Positions 1 through 11,062 are shown, numbered from the stretch's first letter. The stretch: DNA of 48,361 nucleotides from JANWZL01 sp037445185 (GCA_037445185.1 JBBIKZ010000005.1:1-48361); one strand, 5' to 3'. The notes: generated from the letters alone by a model not told the origin. Numbers and translations: made by a program.

Positions 1-1
1 G

Positions 2-184
2 TTCAACGTGCACTGGACCATGAATTGCGGCAACGACAGCATCTTCGTCGACCCGCCCGGACAAGTACCCGAACCGGCCACGCTGGCCCTGCTGCCCCTC
101 GGGCTCGCGGGGTTGCTGGTCCTACGCCGTCGCCGCCAGCCAGGCGCCGATGCGCTCGACGGCCAGGGCCAGCTCGTCGCGTGA
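2..184 (+). CDS. PEP-CTERM sorting-domain protein, C-terminal fragment
   Basis: The reading frame enters from the left edge and stops at the TGA at 182-184, giving about 60 residues. After a WTMNCGND segment typical of the region just before the sorting tail, it shows the motif VPEPATLALL, a hydrophobic stretch LPLGLAGLLVL and an RRRR cluster. This three-part tail (PEP, membrane segment, basic cluster) is the exosortase/PEP-CTERM signal, so the protein is exported and processed at the membrane; its function lies in the missing N-terminal part. Oddly, 15 residues follow the arginines, whereas such proteins usually end within a few residues. Those extra codons overlap the 3' end of the converging aminotransferase gene by 63 bases, which suggests loss of an earlier stop. 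The family call is firm; the product is unknown. Confidence 0.85.
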   Translation, partial: FNVHWTMNCGNDSIFVDPPGQVPEPATLALLPLGLAGLLVLRRRRQPGADALDGQGQLVA

Positions 185-1282
185 GGTGGTGTAGGCGAAG
201 CGCACATGGCCGGCGGTGCCGTGCCGGCCGAAGTCGATGCCGGGGGTGATCGCCACGCCGGCCTCCTCGAGCAGCCGGGCCGCCAGGGTCGCGCCATCCG
301 GCGCCAGGGCGCCGACACCGGCATAGACGTAGAAGGCGCCGTCGGGCTCGGCCTCGACCGCTAAGCCCAGCCCGCGCAGGGCCGGGAGCAGAAAGTCGCG
401 CCGTGCGCGCAGCTCCGCCTTGTAGCCGGCGAGGATGTCCAGGGTCTCGGGGGCGAAGGCGGCCAGGGCGGCGTGCTGCGCCGGGGTGGGCGCGGCGATG
501 AAGACGTTTTGCGCCAGCCGCTCCACCGCGGGCACCAGATCCGCCGGCACGATGAGCCAGCCGAGCCGCCAGCCGGTCATGCACCAGTACTTGGAGAAGC
601 TGTTGATCACCACCACGTCCTCGCCCAGGGTGAGCGCGCTGGGCTCGTCCCGCCCCTGGATGAGCTCGTGGTAGATCTCGTCCACCAGCAGCCAGCCGCC
701 GCGCGCGCGCACCCAGGCATGGATGGCCGCCAGTTCCGCATGCGGGAGCACGGTGCCGGTGGGGTTGCCGGGGTTGGCCACCAGCACGCCGCGGGTGGCG
801 GGCCGCCAATGCCGCTCGACCGCGGCCGCGGTGAGCTGGAAGCGGCTGTCGGCGCCGACCGGCACGCCCACCGCCTCCACCTCCAGCAGGCGGGCGAAGT
901 GGCGGTTGCAGGGGTAGCCGGGGTCGGCCATGAGGAGCTGATCATTGGCGTCGAACAGGGCGGCGACGGCGAGCAGTAGGGCCCCCGATGCCCCCGGCGT
1001 GACGATCACGCGACCGGGGTCGACTCGCACCCCATGGCGCGCCCGGTAGTAGTCGGCGATGGCCTCGCGCAGCGCCGGCAGCCCCAGGGCCGGCGTGTAG
1101 CGGGTGTGGCCCGCCTGCAGGGAGCGCAGCCCGGCCGCGATGATGGGTGCGGGGGTGGGGAAATCCGGCTCCCCCACCTCGAGATGGATCACCGCCCGGC
1201 CTGCCGCCTGCAAGGCTTGGGCGCGCGCCAGGATGTCCATGACGCGGAAGGGTTCGATCTCGGCGGCGCGGCGGGAGGGCAT
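122..1282 (-). CDS. Class I/II PLP-dependent aminotransferase
   Basis: 386 residues, the usual length of fold-type I aspartate/alanine aminotransferases. Visible family marks are the N-terminal LEVGEPDFPTP, the NPGNPTG substrate/cofactor loop (about 170-176), DEIYHELI with the PLP-binding Asp201 and Tyr204, and NSFSKYWCMTGWRLGW, in which Lys231 should form the Schiff base. It probably moves amino groups between an amino acid and a 2-oxo acid in the cytoplasm; the sequence does not identify the substrate. I chose the ATG at 1282 because the family begins with a short basic segment and then the FRVMDILARA helix; a longer frame exists but overlaps the neighbouring gene's 3' end. It lies 31 bases downstream of the thioredoxin-like gene on the same strand and may be co-transcribed with it. 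Confidence 0.9.
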   Translation of the reverse strand: MPSRRAAEIEPFRVMDILARAQALQAAGRAVIHLEVGEPDFPTPAPIIAAGLRSLQAGHTRYTPALGLPALREAIADYYRARHGVRVDPGRVIVTPGASGALLLAVAALFDANDQLLMADPGYPCNRHFARLLEVEAVGVPVGADSRFQLTAAAVERHWRPATRGVLVANPGNPTGTVLPHAELAAIHAWVRARGGWLLVDEIYHELIQGRDEPSALTLGEDVVVINSFSKYWCMTGWRLGWLIVPADLVPAVERLAQNVFIAAPTPAQHAALAAFAPETLDILAGYKAELRARRDFLLPALRGLGLAVEAEPDGAFYVYAGVGALAPDGATLAARLLEEAGVAITPGIDFGRHGTAGHVRFAYTTSRDELALAVERIGAWLAATA

Positions 1283-1313
1283 CTTGTGGGGGGTGCCGGC
1301 AGGCCCGCTGCGC

Positions 1314-1694
1314 TCAGAGATGGGCCTCGATGAACGCGCGCACGAAGTGCTCGGGCCGGGCGCTGTGGAAGCGGGCGCGCTCGGCGCCGTCCTTGAACAG
1401 GAGCACGGTGGGAAAGCCGCGACAGCCGTAGCGGCCAGCAAGTTTCATGTTCTCGCCCTCGTCGGCCTCCACCTTGGCCAGCCGCACGCGGCCGTCGTAG
1501 CTGGGAATCACCCGTTTGAGGACCGGTGTCAGGGCATGGCAGGGGCCGCACCAGTCGGCCCAGAAATCGACCAGGACGATGTGCCGGTGCGAGGCCTCGA
1601 TGACATCGCGCTCGAAGTGGTAGAGGTCGGTGTCGAAGATGCACTGATCGCAGATCTGGCGTTCGTGCTGGTGGTCGTGGTGTTGCAGGGTCAT
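1314..1694 (-). CDS. Thioredoxin-family protein
   Basis: 126 residues with a canonical thioredoxin core: the FWADWCGPCHALTPVL active site (Cys49 and Cys52), a VEADEGENMKLAGRYGCRGFPTVLLF segment containing the cis-proline, and the closing helix. There is no signal peptide, so it acts in the cytoplasm as a disulfide reductase or redox partner. It differs from TrxA by about 25 extra N-terminal residues that are His-rich and carry a second CxxC (Cys15 and Cys18), reminiscent of the metal-binding extension of thioredoxin 2 but shorter. The ATG overlaps the stop of the upstream mtfA gene in an ATGA, so the two are translationally coupled. The exact target is unknown. Confidence 0.88.
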   Translation of the reverse strand: MTLQHHDHQHERQICDQCIFDTDLYHFERDVIEASHRHIVLVDFWADWCGPCHALTPVLKRVIPSYDGRVRLAKVEADEGENMKLAGRYGCRGFPTVLLFKDGAERARFHSARPEHFVRAFIEAHL

Positions 1695-2458
1695 GCTCGC
1701 TCGCGCTCCTGTCGTAGCAAAGGATCTTGCCGGAAATACCGCCGCAGCTGGTCGTACACCGCCGGATAGCGCCCGTGCACCGCCTGGGGCCACTCGAAGA
1801 AATACTCCGTCAGCACGGCGAAGAATTCCGCCGGGCTCTCGGCCGCGTAGGGGTCGATGTCGGTCGCCTCGCCCGCATCGACGCAGCGGCAGAAATCCTC
1901 GTACGCGGCCGTGAAGGCGGCGGACCAGTCCGCAACGCGCATGCCGCGATGCAGGGGGGGCAGGCCGTCGACGCTGCCGTTGCCCATGTCCAGCTTGTGG
2001 GCGAATTCGTGGATGACCACGTTGTAGCCCTCGCCCCCGCCCGAGGCGGCCACGTCGTCCCAAGACAGGATGAGCGGGCCGCCATCCATGGCCTCGCCGG
2101 CGCGCACGTGGCGGATGTGGTGCACCACGCCGGCCTCGTCGGTGTCAAAGCCCTCGTGGATGAACTCCCCCGGATAGACCACGATCTCCCGCCAGTCGCC
2201 GTAGGCCGCGTGTCCAAGCGTCAGCACCGGCAGGGCGGCAAACGCGGCGATGGCCGTGCGCATGTAGGCGTCCACCTCCGCCCCGCCGGCACTGGAGAAG
2301 GCCTTGTCGGCGAGGATGCCCAGGGCCTCCTCGCGCAGCCTGGCCTGCTCGTCGGCGGTGAGGCCGACGAATACCGGCAGCGCCAGCACGTCCTGCCAGG
2401 CCGCCTCGTCGAGCCGCGGCGGCTCGCGGCCGAACAGCGCGCTCAGCCAACCGCCCAT
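1691..2458 (-). CDS. mtfA: MtfA-type zinc metallopeptidase
   Basis: 255 residues, close to E. coli MtfA, the cytosolic zinc peptidase that binds the glucose regulator Mlc (DgsA). The gluzincin signature is HEFAHKLD (His150, Glu151, His154), with the third ligand expected in AESPAEFFAVLTEYFF. The order of blocks (LPVLTLG, VVYPGEFI, GGPLILSWDDV, then HEFAHKLD) matches the family end to end. I prefer the ATG at 2458 because a GAGG sits about 10 bases upstream; a GTG at 2467 is in frame, but the same GAGG would be too close to it. No PTS/Mlc genes are visible here, so the regulatory role is inferred from the family only. It is the first gene of a coupled pair with the thioredoxin-like gene. Confidence 0.88.
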   Translation of the reverse strand: MGGWLSALFGREPPRLDEAAWQDVLALPVFVGLTADEQARLREEALGILADKAFSSAGGAEVDAYMRTAIAAFAALPVLTLGHAAYGDWREIVVYPGEFIHEGFDTDEAGVVHHIRHVRAGEAMDGGPLILSWDDVAASGGGEGYNVVIHEFAHKLDMGNGSVDGLPPLHRGMRVADWSAAFTAAYEDFCRCVDAGEATDIDPYAAESPAEFFAVLTEYFFEWPQAVHGRYPAVYDQLRRYFRQDPLLRQERERA

Positions 2459-2548
2459 GGCGTTCACGCCTCACCGGCCCTGGCCGCGCGCTTGCGCTCG
2501 TGTTGGCTTCGGCCGCCGCTTCGCGGCTTGACATTCGCCGGGCTCATG

Positions 2549-4378
<1,830 letters not shown>

Positions 4379-4560
4379 ATATTAGCAACTACTTAAAAAA
4401 AGTCGGCGATTCTAGCATGTCGCGCGCCCCTGCCCGGTGACGGATGCAGTCCTGGCCGTGCCATTGCGTCCCGCCCCCCTCCGGGCGCGGCTCCAGAGGG
4501 TATGATGCAGCGCAAGGTCATCCCGGACCGCCCCCCCACTTCTATCGCATCAGGTGCCGC
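4379..4560. promoter_or_regulatory. Divergent promoter region, typA / LysM-FecR gene
   Basis: This 182-base gap separates two divergent genes. On the minus strand a TAGAAT (about 4411-4416) sits some 30 bases before the typA ATG and could be its -10 element. On the plus strand TATGAT at 4501-4506 is a good -10 match for the FecR gene, about 50 bases before its ATG. Neither has a convincing -35 hexamer at the right spacing, so these are candidates read by eye. Confidence 0.35.
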
Positions 4561-6426
4561 ATGCATCGTCTCCTGCTCTGTATCGCCCTCTTCCTCCCCG
4601 CCCTGGCCCCGGCCGCAGACTGGCTGTATCTGACCTATCCGGGCGACACCCTGAGCCAGATCGGGGTGAAATACCTCAAGAACTGGCGCGACTGGCCCAA
4701 GATCATGCCCCTGAACAAGATCCCGCACGATCGGGTGTTGCCGGCCAACACCCGCATCCGCATCCCGGTGGAACTCATGCGCGTGAACCCCGCCCCGGCC
4801 GAAGTCATGCACGTGGTGGGCAACGTGCGCGTGAAGCCGGCCGACGGCCCCTATCGTCCGCTCAAGGTGGGCGAGCGCATCACCGGCGGCGAGACCGTGC
4901 TCACCGGTCCGCGCAGCTTCGCCAGTTTCAGGCTGGCGGACGCCTCCGTCCTCAACCAGCAGCCCTTGACCCGCCTGGTGTTCGGGCGGCTGGCGGCTTA
5001 TGGCGACACCGGCATGGTCGCCACCGAGCTTGACCTGCAGGATGGCCGCCTGGAGGCCAACGCCAGCCGACAGGTCGCCCCAGGCGGCGGTTTTCAGGTC
5101 AAGACCCCCATCGCCGTGGCCGGCCTGCGTGGCACCGCTTTCCGCCTCAACCTGGATGCCGAGGGCAAGACCCTGCGCGGCGAGGTCCTGGAAGGGGCGG
5201 TGGGCGTGACGGCCGCGCGCCGGGAGGTGGTAGTGCCGGCGGGCCAGGGCACGCTCGCCCGGGCCGGCCAGCCCCCGGCGCCGGCCCGTCCCCTGTTGCC
5301 GGCGCCGGAGGTGATCGCCCTGCCGAACCGTATCCGGGCGCTGCCCATCCGCTTCAGCTGGCTGCGTGACGACGCGGCCCGCGCCTGGCGTGCCCAGATC
5401 GCCGCCGATCCAGCCTTCAGCCGGCTGCTGCTGGAGGCGCTGACCGACCAGCCGGCAGTGCAGTGGGACGCGGCGCTGCCCGACGGCCGTTATGTCCTGC
5501 GTCTGCGCGGCGTGGACGCGGACGGCCTGGAGGGGAGCAACCGCGATCACCCCTTCGAGCTCGACCTTCGCCCCCTCCCCCCTCCGCTCACCGCCCCGGC
5601 GGAAGGTGCGCGCAGCTACGACGGCAACGTGACCCTCGCCTGGGGCCTGCCCGAGGAGGCGCATGGTTTCGTGCTCCAGATCTCCCCCACCAGCCACTTC
5701 GGGGGCGCCGTGGAGGAGATCCGGCTCGGCACGGTTACCCATCACACCGTGCAACTCCCGCCGGGGACCTGGTACTGGCGCATGGCCAGCCTGAGCGACA
5801 AGGGTGAGCGCCACCTCTGGGGCACACCGCAGTCCTTCCAGGTCCGGCCCCTGCCCGCCGCGCCCCCTGTCGGCGAGACGCGGGCCGAGTCCGGCCAGGT
5901 CCACCTCGCCTGGCTGCCCGTGGGCGGGGCCGAACGCTACGAAGTCCAACTGGGCAAGACCGCCGACCTCACGGCACCGCTGGCGCAGCAGCAGTCCGCC
6001 GCCACCCGCGTCACGCTGCCGCTCAAGCCCGGCAAGTATTTCTGGCGGGTGCGCGGCCTGGAGGCCGACGGTCAGGCCGGCGCCTGGAGCGCGGCCAGCC
6101 CCATCGTCTTGGCCCCGGCGGCGCCCGCGGCCCTCGAGGCCCGCATCGCGGGCGACGCCCTGCTGCTGCAATGGCAGGGCGAGACCCAGGCCTACCGGGT
6201 CGAGGTGGCCACGGATCCCGCCTTCCGGCAGATCGCGAGCCGCAGCGACAGTCCCTGCCCGCAGGCCCGATTGCCGAAACCGCAGCCGGGCCAGTACTGG
6301 CTGCGCGTGACGGCCCTCGGCGAAGACGGCGTGGAAAGCCCGCCCAGCCAGGCGCAGACGCTGGAAGTCCGTCGTCTCGTGCCCTGGTGGCTGCTGCCCC
6401 TGTTCCTGGTGCCGCTGGGGGGTTAG
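4561..6426 (+). CDS. LysM and FecR domain periplasmic protein
   Basis: 621 residues. A signal peptide covers about residues 1-19 (LLLCIALFLPALAPAA). A LysM-like module follows (about 23-70: YPGDTLSQIG, then NKIPHDRVLPANTRIRIP), then a FecR domain (about 85-190: RVKPADGPYRPLKVGERI, FQVKTPIAVAGLRGT). The rest is a series of fibronectin/Reg-like beta repeats, each ending in a Y.W.R or Y.L.R strand such as GTWYWRMASLSDKGE, GKYFWRVRGLEADGQ and GQYWLRVTALGEDG. The C-terminus is a short hydrophobic tail (WWLLPLFLVPLGG). The protein is probably an envelope scaffold that binds peptidoglycan; no FecI-type sigma factor or receptor is nearby, so a FecR signalling role is not supported. It ends 7 bases from the convergent purL stop. 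Confidence 0.82.
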   Translation: MHRLLLCIALFLPALAPAADWLYLTYPGDTLSQIGVKYLKNWRDWPKIMPLNKIPHDRVLPANTRIRIPVELMRVNPAPAEVMHVVGNVRVKPADGPYRPLKVGERITGGETVLTGPRSFASFRLADASVLNQQPLTRLVFGRLAAYGDTGMVATELDLQDGRLEANASRQVAPGGGFQVKTPIAVAGLRGTAFRLNLDAEGKTLRGEVLEGAVGVTAARREVVVPAGQGTLARAGQPPAPARPLLPAPEVIALPNRIRALPIRFSWLRDDAARAWRAQIAADPAFSRLLLEALTDQPAVQWDAALPDGRYVLRLRGVDADGLEGSNRDHPFELDLRPLPPPLTAPAEGARSYDGNVTLAWGLPEEAHGFVLQISPTSHFGGAVEEIRLGTVTHHTVQLPPGTWYWRMASLSDKGERHLWGTPQSFQVRPLPAAPPVGETRAESGQVHLAWLPVGGAERYEVQLGKTADLTAPLAQQQSAATRVTLPLKPGKYFWRVRGLEADGQAGAWSAASPIVLAPAAPAALEARIAGDALLLQWQGETQAYRVEVATDPAFRQIASRSDSPCPQARLPKPQPGQYWLRVTALGEDGVESPPSQAQTLEVRRLVPWWLLPLFLVPLGG

Positions 6427-6433
6427 CCCGGTT

Positions 6434-9400
6434 TCAACCCACCCAGGCGCGCGCATTGCGGAACAGCCGCAGCCAGGGTCCGTCCTCGCCCCATTCCTCC
6501 GGCCGCCAGGAATGCTGGATGGCGCGGAAGACCCGCTCTGGGTGTGGCATCATGATGGTGAAGCGCCCGTCCGGGGTGGTGAGACCGCTGATGCCGCGCG
6601 GCGATCCGTTGGGGTTGTACGGGTAGGCCTCGGTACTGCGGCCGCGGTTGTCCACATAGCGCAGGCACACGCGTGCCCGCCGCTGCTGCGCCCGGCTCGC
6701 GAACACCACCCGGCCCTCGCCATGCGCCACGGCGATGGGCATCCGGCTGCCGGCCATGCCGGCGAACAAGATGGAGGGGTTCTCCGGCACCTCCACCATA
6801 CAGAAGCGCGCCTCGAACTGCTCCGACAGGTTGCGCTCGAAGCGGGGCCAATCGTCGGCGCCGGGGATGATCTCCTTGATGCGGCTCATCATCTGGCAGC
6901 CGTTGCACACGCCGAGGGCGAAGGTGTCGCGGCGGTTGAAGAAGGCCTCGAACGCGTCGCGGCCGCGCGCGCTGTGCAGGATGGATGCGGCCCAGCCGCC
7001 GCCCGCGCCGAGCACGTCGCCGAAACTGAAGCCGCCACAGGCGACCAGGCCCTTGTAGTCGCTGAGACTCACCCGCCCCGAGAGGATGTCGCTCATGTGC
7101 ACGTCGTGCGCCTCGAAGCCGGCACGGTGGAAGGCGGCCGCCATCTCCACCTGGCCGTTGACACCCTGCTCGCGCAGGATGGCCACGCGCGGCCGGATGC
7201 CGCGTTTGATGTAAGGCGCCGCCACGTCCTCCGCCGGGTCGAAGCTCGAGCGGGCGTGCAGGCCCGGGTCGCGGCTGTCGCGCAAGGCGGCGTATTCCTG
7301 GTCGGCGCAGGCCGGGTTGTCGCGCAGCCGCTGCATGCGCCAAGAGGTCTCCCACCAGGCGGCGAGCAGGTCCGCGCGCGCCTCGTCCAGCACCGGCCTG
7401 CCCTCGCGCCGGATGCGGATGCGGTCCTTGCGGTTCAGGGTGCCGATGACGAAGAACTCGTCGCGCAGCCCCGCCTCGATGCAGGCCTGCATGACCACCG
7501 CGGTGTCGGCGCGGCGCACCTGCAGCACCGCGCCCAGCTCCTCGTTGAACAGGATGCCGAACAGGCGGCTGGTGTAGGGCTCGCGCGGGTCGGGGGCATC
7601 CTCCACGTCGAGGCGGATGTCCTCGTGCAGGCGGTGGTAGCGCAATTCGTCTACGTCCACGTCGATGCCGGTGCGGCCGGCGAAGGCCATCTCGCACAGG
7701 GTGACGAAGAGCCCGCCGTCGGAGCGGTCGTGATAGGCGAGGATGCGCCCTTCGGCATTGAGGCGCTGGAGCGTATCGAAGAAGGCCTTGAGCCGCTCGG
7801 GGTCGTCGACGTCGGGGCAGGCGTCGCCCAGCTCACCGTAGACCTGGGCCAGGATGCTGCCGCCGAGCCGGTTCCTGCCCTCGCCCAGGTCGATGAGGAC
7901 GAGGTCGGTCTCGCCGCAGTCGGTCCTGAGCTGCGGCGTGAGGGTCGCGCGCGCGTCCGGCGTCGGCGCGAAGGCCGAGACGATGAGCGACAGCGGCGCC
8001 ACCACCGCCTTCTGCTCGCCGTCTTCCACCCAGGTCGTGCGCATGGACATGGAGTCCTTGCCCACTGGGATACTGATGCCCAAAGCGGGACAGAACTCCT
8101 TGGTCACCGCGCGCACGGTGTCGTACAGCGCAGCGTCCTCGCCGGGGTGCCCGGCGGCCGCCATCCAGTTGGCGGAGAGCCGGATGTCCGCGAGGCGCTC
8201 GATGCGCGCTGCGGCAAGGTTCATCACCGCCTCGGCCACGGCCATGCGGCCGGAGGCGACCGGGTCGATCAGGGCGAGCGGCGTGCGCTCGCCCATGGCC
8301 ATCGCCTCGCCCGCCTCGGTGTCATAACCCAGGGTGGTGACCGCGCAGTCGGCCACCGGCATCTGCCAGGGGCCCACCATCTGGTCGCGCGCCGTGAACC
8401 CGCCCACCGTGCGGTCGGCTATGGTGATGAGAAAGGTCTTGGCGGCCACCGTCGGGTGGCGCAGCACGCGGTAGCACGCCTGCCTGAGATCCAGGCCCTC
8501 GGCGCTGAAGGGGCGAAGCCGCGGCCGCACATGGATCGCCTCGCGCGTCATCCGCGGCGGCTTGCCGAGCAGGACGCCCATCTCCATGTCCACCGGCGTG
8601 TTGCCGAAGTGGCGGTCGGTGACCTCGAGCCGCCCGTCGTCGGTGGCCACCCCCACCACGGCGTAGGGACAGCGCTCGCGCGCGCACAGGGCGGCGAAGC
8701 GCGCGAGGTCCTGCGGCGCGATGGCGAGCACATAGCGCTCCTGCGCCTCGTTGCACCAGATCTCGCGCGGGCTCATGCCCGGCTCCTCGCTCGGCACGTC
8801 GCGCAGTTCGAAGCGCGCCCCCAGCCCCGCCCCGTGCGCGAGCTCCGGCAGCGCATTGGATAGGCCGCCCGCCCCCACGTCGTGGATGGACAGGATGGGG
8901 TTGTCCGGCCCGAGCTGCCAGCAGCGGTCGATCACCTCCTGCGCACGTCGCTGCATCTCTGGGTTGCCGCGCTGCACCGAGTCGAAGTCCAGCGCTTCGG
9001 CATTGGCCCCCGCCGTGAGGCTGGAGGCCGCGCCGCCGCCCAGGCCGATCAACAGGCCGGGGCCGCCCAGCTGTACAAACAGCGTGCCGGCGGGGAATCG
9101 CCGCTTGTGGATGTGGTCCTCGCGGATATTGCCGATGCCGCCGGCCAGCATGATGGGCTTGTGATAGCCACGCACCTGGCCGTCCGGCGTGCGCTGCTCG
9201 AAGCTGCGGAAATAGCCCGCCAGGTTGGGGCGGCCGAACTCGTTGTTGAAGGCCGCCGCGCCGATCGGCCCTTCGAGCATGATCTGTAGCGCCGAGACGA
9301 TACGCCCCGGCCGGCCGTGGTCCGCTTCCCAGGGCTGCTCCCGGCCGGGGATGCGCAAGTTGGAGACGGAAAAGCCCGTGAGCCCCACCTTGGGCTTGGC

Positions 9401-10378
9401 ACCGCGCCCGGTCGCCCCCTCGTCGCGGATCTCGCCGCCCGCCCCGGTGGCCGCGCCGGGAAAGGGCGAGATGGCGGTGGGGTGGTTGTGCGTCTCCACC
9501 TTCATCAGGATGTGGGTGGGTTCCCGGTGCAGGCGGTAGATGCCGTCGGCGTCAGGATAGAAGCGCTCGATCTCGCGCCCGGCGATGACGGCGGCGTTGT
9601 CGGCATAGGCCGACAGCGTCCCCTCCGGCCGCAGGGCGTGGGTGTGGCGGATCATGGCGAACAGGCTCTCCGCCTTCGGCACCCCGTCGATCACCCAGGC
9701 GGCGTTGAAGATCTTGTGCCGGCAGTGCTCGGAGTTCGCCTGGGCGAACATCATGAGCTCGACATCGGTGGGGTTGCGCCCGATGCGGGCGAAGTGGGTG
9801 TAGAGGTAGTCGATCTCGTCCGGCGACAAGGCCAGCCCCCACTCGGCGTTCGCCTGCTCCAGCGCCGCGCGGCCACCCAGCAGGATGTCCACCGTGGCCA
9901 GGTGCGGCGGGGCGATGTGGTGGAAGAGCCGCGCCGCCTCGCGCTCGTCGAAGAGCACGCTCTCGGTCATGCGGTCGTGCAGGTGCGGCAGCACCGCCGC
10001 CAGGGTCTGCTCATCCAGCCTGGCCCCCCGCCGGCCGCGCAGGCGCCAGGCCACGCCGCGCTCGATGCGCCGCACGGCACCGAGCCCGCAATTGCGGGCG
10101 ATGTCGGTGGCCTTGGACGACCAGGGCGACACCGTGCCCAAGCGCGGCGTCACCAGCAGGGCCCGTTCGGCCGGCTCGTGCACCTCGGCCTGCAGCAAGC
10201 CGGCGAGAAACGCGCTATCCGCCGCCGCCAGCGCCCCTTCCAGCTCGACGAAATAGCGATAATCAGCCGCGGCCTCGCGCACCCCCAGCGGTTGCAGGAC
10301 CTCCAGCAGCTTGTTGAGGCGGAACTCGGACAGGGCGGGGGCACCCCGCAGGTAGAGCAGGTTGGACATCAGGGACAT
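6434..10378 (-). CDS. purL: Phosphoribosylformylglycinamidine synthase
   Basis: 1314 residues, the large single-chain PurL of proteobacteria (E. coli about 1295). It makes formylglycinamidine ribonucleotide from FGAR, glutamine and ATP, the fourth step of purine synthesis. The order is: N-terminal PurS-like domain, linker, two AIRS-like halves (VETHNHPTAISPFPGAATGAGGEIRDE and DKSM-type phosphate loop VGKDSMSM), and a class I glutamine amidotransferase from about residue 1045. In that last domain the nucleophile is in GVCNGCQMM and the His/Glu pair in PHPERVFR. The start ATG at 10378 is followed three codons later by a second ATG; neither has a strong Shine-Dalgarno. The gene is flanked upstream by a repeat-rich gap. 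Confidence 0.97.
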   Translation of the reverse strand: MSLMSNLLYLRGAPALSEFRLNKLLEVLQPLGVREAAADYRYFVELEGALAAADSAFLAGLLQAEVHEPAERALLVTPRLGTVSPWSSKATDIARNCGLGAVRRIERGVAWRLRGRRGARLDEQTLAAVLPHLHDRMTESVLFDEREAARLFHHIAPPHLATVDILLGGRAALEQANAEWGLALSPDEIDYLYTHFARIGRNPTDVELMMFAQANSEHCRHKIFNAAWVIDGVPKAESLFAMIRHTHALRPEGTLSAYADNAAVIAGREIERFYPDADGIYRLHREPTHILMKVETHNHPTAISPFPGAATGAGGEIRDEGATGRGAKPKVGLTGFSVSNLRIPGREQPWEADHGRPGRIVSALQIMLEGPIGAAAFNNEFGRPNLAGYFRSFEQRTPDGQVRGYHKPIMLAGGIGNIREDHIHKRRFPAGTLFVQLGGPGLLIGLGGGAASSLTAGANAEALDFDSVQRGNPEMQRRAQEVIDRCWQLGPDNPILSIHDVGAGGLSNALPELAHGAGLGARFELRDVPSEEPGMSPREIWCNEAQERYVLAIAPQDLARFAALCARERCPYAVVGVATDDGRLEVTDRHFGNTPVDMEMGVLLGKPPRMTREAIHVRPRLRPFSAEGLDLRQACYRVLRHPTVAAKTFLITIADRTVGGFTARDQMVGPWQMPVADCAVTTLGYDTEAGEAMAMGERTPLALIDPVASGRMAVAEAVMNLAAARIERLADIRLSANWMAAAGHPGEDAALYDTVRAVTKEFCPALGISIPVGKDSMSMRTTWVEDGEQKAVVAPLSLIVSAFAPTPDARATLTPQLRTDCGETDLVLIDLGEGRNRLGGSILAQVYGELGDACPDVDDPERLKAFFDTLQRLNAEGRILAYHDRSDGGLFVTLCEMAFAGRTGIDVDVDELRYHRLHEDIRLDVEDAPDPREPYTSRLFGILFNEELGAVLQVRRADTAVVMQACIEAGLRDEFFVIGTLNRKDRIRIRREGRPVLDEARADLLAAWWETSWRMQRLRDNPACADQEYAALRDSRDPGLHARSSFDPAEDVAAPYIKRGIRPRVAILREQGVNGQVEMAAAFHRAGFEAHDVHMSDILSGRVSLSDYKGLVACGGFSFGDVLGAGGGWAASILHSARGRDAFEAFFNRRDTFALGVCNGCQMMSRIKEIIPGADDWPRFERNLSEQFEARFCMVEVPENPSILFAGMAGSRMPIAVAHGEGRVVFASRAQQRRARVCLRYVDNRGRSTEAYPYNPNGSPRGISGLTTPDGRFTIMMPHPERVFRAIQHSWRPEEWGEDGPWLRLFRNARAWVG

Positions 10379-10684
10379 CAGGTCATCCAGCGGCGCAACA
10401 GGTGGCCAATTCTAACCGATGCCATCCTGCCGGCCCCGCAGGCCCACCGGGGCAGGACGGACGAGCCTCGATTGGCGGCCACCGACGCCGGACGGATGCT
10501 TGGGACGTCGGTCGGCCTTCAGGCAGACGAGACGCGGCCGAAGCCAACACCGCGCAGCGCAGCGATGCGCCCGCGCAGGAGGACTTTCGTGCTGCCCCCT
10601 TGTAGCTCGGGCTTAAGCTCGACGGCGTTGTAGTCTAGATTTATAGGTGTCGGCCTGAAGACCAACCTACGCTGGCACCAATTA
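10379..10684. other. Non-coding gap with REP-like palindromes
   Basis: No convincing gene. It contains a palindrome GTCGGCCTTCAGGCAGA (10511-10527), found exactly in inverted orientation at 20390-20406, and a related imperfect palindrome at 10644-10670 (GTCGGCCTGAAG within TAGG...CCTA arms). At 10548-10578 lies a 31-base module that recurs, with two mismatches, inside the MITE-like element at 48097-48127. The purL promoter should also lie here, but I could not pick a clear -10/-35 pair. Confidence 0.55.
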
Positions 10685-11062
10685 TCCTAAAAACCTCAGT
10701 TGACCGCTCCTTGGCCTTCGCAAAGACGCATGGAACCTGACGTTTGCGCCTCCGAGCACGCTCACCCGGAAGGTGAGGCCGCTACGCGCCCGCGCTCGGG
10801 TCTGTGCGCGCGTCTGGCTGCGTTGCTCCTCCTTGCGGGGGCGCCCCATAGCGTCGTCCGAGGGGCCCCGCGTGAGCGGGGATCGGACAGCGGAGGGGAT
10901 GCCGGCGACTGCCCCGGGGGCGCCCGCATCCTGCTCCGCGGTCGCATCCCCTGCGGGGCCCCTGCTCCGCGTTACGCAGTCGCCGACCCTGCGGCGTCGT
11001 CGCTTCGCGCCAGCCACCTTTCCCGACCGGCTTTCGGACCCGTTCAACTGCGGTTTTTAGGA
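10685..11062. mobile_element. MITE-like element with 19-bp inverted ends and TTA duplication
   Basis: The 378-base stretch starts with TCCTAAAAACCTCAGTTGA (10685-10703) and ends with its inverse TCAACTGCGGTTTTTAGGA (11044-11062), 18 of 19 positions matching. TTA lies immediately outside both ends (10682-10684 and 11063-11065), as expected of a 3-base target duplication. The interior is very GC-rich, full of short inverted repeats, and has no recognisable protein: open frames exist on both strands but look like low-complexity Arg/Pro/Ala translation. There is no transposase, so if mobile it would be moved in trans. The family is unknown to me. Confidence 0.65.

Noticed and set aside
4561..6426. 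FecR anti-sigma regulator of an iron uptake system
   Set aside because: It has LysM and repeated beta domains and no sigma factor or receptor gene nearby.
6512..8863. Plus-strand open frame of 783 codons
   Set aside because: It is antisense to purL, low complexity in translation and without motifs.
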